NCBI GenBank assembly: GCA_016282655.1
Contig: JAEELK010000120.1
Location: 1-7,871, forward strand
Reading direction: 5' to 3'
DNA from: Bacillota bacterium
GTDB taxonomy: Bacteria > Bacillota > Clostridia > Peptostreptococcales > Anaerovoracaceae
Length of the DNA: 7,871 bases
The position numbers were made by a program, and so were the translations under genes. Each line of letters opens with the position of its first letter. The stretch's first letter is position 1. A model generated the notes under the pieces. It was given only the letters and a program-made list of their open reading frames with translations, was not told the DNA's origin and ran no database searches. Shown piece after piece: positions 4,587 to 7,871 of the stretch.

Positions 4587-7500
4587 ATGGCCTTCACCCA
4601 CCTTCACGTCCATACGGAATACAGCCTGCTGGACGGCGCCTGCCGGCTGGGGGCGCTCGTCGCCCGCGCGAAGGAGCTCGGCATGGACAGCCTTGCCATC
4701 AGCGACCACGGCGTCATGTTCGGCGCTGTGGATTTTTATGAGGCGGCGCGCAAGGAGGGGATCAAGCCCATCCTGGGCTGCGAGATCTACATGGCTGCCC
4801 GCGGCATGCGCGACATGGAGCCGGACAAAGACCGGGAGAACTACCATCTGCTCCTGCTCGCGGAAAACGATCTCGGCTATCACAACCTGATGAAGATCGT
4901 CTCCCGCGGCTTTACGGAAGGCTTTTATTACAAGCCAAGGGTGGACAAGAGCGTCCTGCGGGAGCACGCGGAAGGGATCATCGCGCTCTCCGGCTGCCTG
5001 GCCGGATCGGTGCAGCAGAAGCTGCTGCGCGGCGACCCGGAAGGCGCCAGGGCGGAAGCGCTGGCGCTGCGCGAGATCTTCGGCCCGGAGAACTTCTTTC
5101 TGGAGATCCAGGACCAGGGGCTCGAAGAGGAGCGGCGCATCCTGCCGGGCCTGCTGCGGATCAGCAGGGAGGAAGGCATCCCGCTCGCGGCCACGAACGA
5201 CGTGCACTACGTCCGGCGGGAGGACGCCGCGGTCCACGACGTGCTGCTCTGCGTGCAGACGCTCTCCACGGTGGACGAGGAAGACCGCATGCGCTTTCCG
5301 AACGATCTCTTCTACCTGCGCTCGGAGGAGGAGATGCGGCAGCTCTTCGCGGACCTGCCGGAGGCGGTGGAGAACACGGCCCGCATCGCCGCGCGCTGCA
5401 ACGTGACGCTGGATTTCGGCACGCCCCATCTGCCTGAGTTCCACGCGCCGGACGGCAGGGACAACAGCGCGTATCTGCGGGAGCTCTGCGAAGCGGGCCT
5501 TGCGGCGCGCTACCCCGAAGTGACGCCGGAGCTGCGGCAGCGCCTGGAATACGAGCTCGGCACCATCGAAGCGATGGGCTACGTGGAGTATTTCCTCATC
5601 GTCTGGGATTTCATCAATTTCGCGAGGAGCAGGAGCATCATGGTGGGCCCCGGCCGCGGCTCCGCTGCCGGCAGCCTGGTGGCCTACTGCCTGCGCATCA
5701 CGGACGTGGACCCCGTCCGCTACGGCCTCATCTTCGAACGCTTCCTCAACCCGGAGCGCGTCAGCATGCCGGACATCGACGTGGACTTCTGCTACGAACG
5801 GCGGCAGGAGGTCATCGACTACGTCGTGGAGAAGTACGGCCGCGAGAAGGTGGCGCAGATCATCACCTTCGGCACCATGAAGGCGAAGCAGGCCGTGCGG
5901 GACGTCGGCCGGGCCATGGGCCTGACTTACGGGCAGGCGGACAGCGTCGCCAAGATGATCCCCTTCGCGCTGAAGATGACGCTGGACAAGGCGCTGGAGG
6001 TGAATCCGGACCTGAAGGCGCGCTACGACGAGGACGCGCAGGTCCGGCGGCTCATCGACACGGCCAAAGCCGTGGAGGGCATGCCGCGCAACGCCGGCAC
6101 GCACGCGGCGGGCGTCGTGATCTCGCGGCAGGCGCTGGAGGAATACGTGCCCCTCTACCGCAGCGACAAGGGCATCTCCACGCAGTTCCCCATGGGGACC
6201 ATCGAAAAGCTGGGCCTGCTGAAAATGGATTTTCTGGGCCTGCGGAACCTGACGGTCATCCGGGACGCGCTGGCGCTGATCGAGGCGGAGCACGGGGTGC
6301 GCGTCGATTTCTCCGCGCCGCCGATCTCCTCCTTCGATGACCCGGCGGTCTTCGAGCTGATCGGGGCGGGGGACACGCTGGGCGTCTTCCAGATGGAGAG
6401 CTCCGGCATGCGCGATTTCATGATGAACCTGAAGCCGGACTGCTTCGAGGACATCATCGCGGGCATCTCGCTCTACCGTCCCGGCCCCATGAACTCCATT
6501 CCGCAGTACATCGCGGGCAAGCGCGATCCCGCCCGCGTGCGCTACGTCGACCCGGCGCTGGAGCCGATCCTTTCCGTCACCTATGGCTGCATGGTCTATC
6601 AGGAGCAGGTGATGCAGATCGTCCGCGATCTGGCCGGCTACAGCTACGGCCGCAGCGACCTGGTGCGCCGCGCCATGAGCAAGAAAAAGCGCGACGTCAT
6701 GGAGCGGGAACGGCAGAATTTCATCTACGGCAACGAGGCGGAGGGGATCCCGGGCTGCCTGGCGCGGGGCGTGCCCGAGCAGGCGGCGCAGACCATCTAC
6801 GAGCAGATGGACAGCTTCGCGGAATACGCCTTCAACAAGTCCCACGCCGCGGCCTACGCCGTGCTCGCGTATGAGACGGCCTGGCTGAAGTGCCACTATC
6901 CGGTGGAGTTCATGGCGGCGCTCATGAGCAGCGTCATGGACCAGCCGGGCCAGGTGAGCAAGTACATCCGCGACTGCGCGAAGCGGAAGATCGAGGTGCT
7001 GCCGCCCTCCGTGCTGGAGAGCGGGAAGCGCTTCGGCGTGCGGGACGGCAAGATCATCTTCTCCCTGGCGGCGGTCAGGAACGTGGGCGAGGGCGTGGCG
7101 GAGGCGATCGCGCGGGTCCGCGAAAAGGAAAGACCGGCGGATCTCTTCTCGTTCATCCGCGCGGTCGGCGGCGGCGAGGTGAACCGAAAAGCCCTGGAAA
7201 GCCTCATCAAAGCGGGCGCCACGGACTGCTTCCCGGGCAACCGGGCCCAGCAACTGGCCGTCTATGAGCCGATGCTGGAGTCGGTGCAGAGCGATCTGCG
7301 GCGCAATCTGAGCGGACAGCTCTCGCTCTTCGGGGACGGCGGGCTGGGAGACGCGCCTGCCGCGCGGATGGAGCTGCCGCCCGCGGCGGAACTGCCGAAG
7401 CCCATCCTGCTCTCCATGGAAAAGGAGATGCTGGGCATCTATCTGACGGACCATCCGCTCGCGGAGTACCGGGAAACGATCGAAGCGCTGGCGAACGTCA

Positions 7501-7871
7501 GCTCCGAAGACCTGAACAGCGCGGCGGAGGACGAGGAAGAGGCCGCCGCGGAGGAGGCCGCGCGCGCGGAGACGCTGCGCGACGGGATGGAAGCGCGCAT
7601 GGCGGGCATCGTCGTCGCCGTGAAGACGCTGATCACCAAGAAGAACAGCCAGATGGCTTTCGTGACCATAGAAGACCTGAGCGGCACGGCGGAGATCGTG
7701 GTCTTCCCGAAGGTGCTGGACCGCTGCCGTCATCTGCTGACGGAGGACAGCCCGATCTTCGTCTTCGGCCGGATCAGCGTGAAGGAAGGGGAGGCCGCCA
7801 AGGTGCTGGCGGAGCGCGTCGTCGGGCTCGACGAGGCCGATGCGGCGCTGCCCCGCGGCAGCGGGACGCAC
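4587..7871 (+). CDS. dnaE: DNA polymerase III subunit alpha DnaE (3' end missing)
   Basis: This is the catalytic subunit of the replicative C-family DNA polymerase. The frame is open for 1095 codons to the window edge. Family members are usually about 1150-1180 aa, so roughly 60-80 residues are missing. The N-terminal PHP domain has all nine metal-binding positions: H7, H9, D16, H41, E66, H87, C137, D205 and H207. The polymerase domain has GPGRGSAAGS (354-363), PDIDVDF (395-401; catalytic D396 and D398) and KMDFLGLR with the third catalytic Asp at 548. Later come YQEQ (671-674) and FNKSHAAAYA (749-758). A clamp-binding motif QLSLF is at 911-915, an acidic Ala/Glu-rich linker at about 979-995, and an OB fold from about 1003. 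The ATG at 4587 follows AGAGG (4577-4581). It lies 15 bases after trmB, with no separate promoter seen. Confidence 0.97.
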   Translation, partial: MAFTHLHVHTEYSLLDGACRLGALVARAKELGMDSLAISDHGVMFGAVDFYEAARKEGIKPILGCEIYMAARGMRDMEPDKDRENYHLLLLAENDLGYHNLMKIVSRGFTEGFYYKPRVDKSVLREHAEGIIALSGCLAGSVQQKLLRGDPEGARAEALALREIFGPENFFLEIQDQGLEEERRILPGLLRISREEGIPLAATNDVHYVRREDAAVHDVLLCVQTLSTVDEEDRMRFPNDLFYLRSEEEMRQLFADLPEAVENTARIAARCNVTLDFGTPHLPEFHAPDGRDNSAYLRELCEAGLAARYPEVTPELRQRLEYELGTIEAMGYVEYFLIVWDFINFARSRSIMVGPGRGSAAGSLVAYCLRITDVDPVRYGLIFERFLNPERVSMPDIDVDFCYERRQEVIDYVVEKYGREKVAQIITFGTMKAKQAVRDVGRAMGLTYGQADSVAKMIPFALKMTLDKALEVNPDLKARYDEDAQVRRLIDTAKAVEGMPRNAGTHAAGVVISRQALEEYVPLYRSDKGISTQFPMGTIEKLGLLKMDFLGLRNLTVIRDALALIEAEHGVRVDFSAPPISSFDDPAVFELIGAGDTLGVFQMESSGMRDFMMNLKPDCFEDIIAGISLYRPGPMNSIPQYIAGKRDPARVRYVDPALEPILSVTYGCMVYQEQVMQIVRDLAGYSYGRSDLVRRAMSKKKRDVMERERQNFIYGNEAEGIPGCLARGVPEQAAQTIYEQMDSFAEYAFNKSHAAAYAVLAYETAWLKCHYPVEFMAALMSSVMDQPGQVSKYIRDCAKRKIEVLPPSVLESGKRFGVRDGKIIFSLAAVRNVGEGVAEAIARVREKERPADLFSFIRAVGGGEVNRKALESLIKAGATDCFPGNRAQQLAVYEPMLESVQSDLRRNLSGQLSLFGDGGLGDAPAARMELPPAAELPKPILLSMEKEMLGIYLTDHPLAEYRETIEALANVSSEDLNSAAEDEEEAAAEEAARAETLRDGMEARMAGIVVAVKTLITKKNSQMAFVTIEDLSGTAEIVVFPKVLDRCRHLLTEDSPIFVFGRISVKEGEAAKVLAERVVGLDEADAALPRGSGTH

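Noticed and set aside
7521..7578. Ala/Glu-rich stretch in DnaE as an inserted domain
   Set aside because: It is a short acidic low-complexity linker where DnaE proteins commonly vary, between the clamp-binding region and the OB fold.
3627..7871. A very long open frame (1414 codons) on the minus strand opposite the end of ecfT, trmB and dnaE
   Set aside because: It is the antisense of genes with clear family motifs. Its translation is rich in Arg, His, Val, Leu and Gln with no domain I recognise. In GC-rich genes with strong third-position bias, stop codons are rare in one antisense frame.

Overview
The window looks like chromosomal DNA from a GC-rich member of the Firmicutes, most likely the Clostridia. 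Four things point there: an EcfA1-EcfA2-EcfT energy module with clostridial-type motifs, a DnaE whose clamp-binding motif is QLSLF, a TTG start with a strong Shine-Dalgarno (SD) sequence, and a tRNA-Pro gene that encodes its own CCA. I cannot name a genus. The first ~350 bases are AT-rich and regulatory. The rest is dense, GC-rich coding sequence on the plus strand.

Layout. Positions 1-21 (minus) hold the first seven codons of a gene that continues off the left edge, with its own SD, a possible promoter and a short palindrome. Positions 121-165 form an intrinsic terminator for tRNA-Pro(CGG), which is encoded on the minus strand at 169-245. The tRNA promoter and the promoter of a plus-strand operon lie back to back, with their -35 boxes one base apart (280-292). 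The operon then runs: an unrecognised lipoprotein (361-1281), ecfA1 (1288-2127), ecfA2 (2112-2978), a 119-base gap rich in complementary segments (2979-3097), ecfT (3098-3904), trmB (3921-4571) and dnaE (4587 to the right edge, cut before its stop). Apart from the gap before ecfT, every junction is a 16-base overlap or 6 to 16 bases of spacer, so one polycistronic transcript is likely.

How it fits together. EcfA1, EcfA2 and EcfT form the shared energy-coupling module of group II ECF vitamin and metal importers. No substrate-binding S subunit is in the window, so it must be encoded elsewhere. The lipoprotein would sit on the outer face of the membrane, and its function is unknown. TrmB makes m7G46 in tRNA and DnaE is the replicative polymerase alpha subunit. 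These are housekeeping genes that probably share the transcript rather than a pathway.

I see no defence system, mobile element, CRISPR array or clearly new system. The most distinctive signals are the structured interval before ecfT, the abutting divergent promoters, the unknown lipoprotein heading an ECF operon, and an altered catalytic-loop motif in TrmB.
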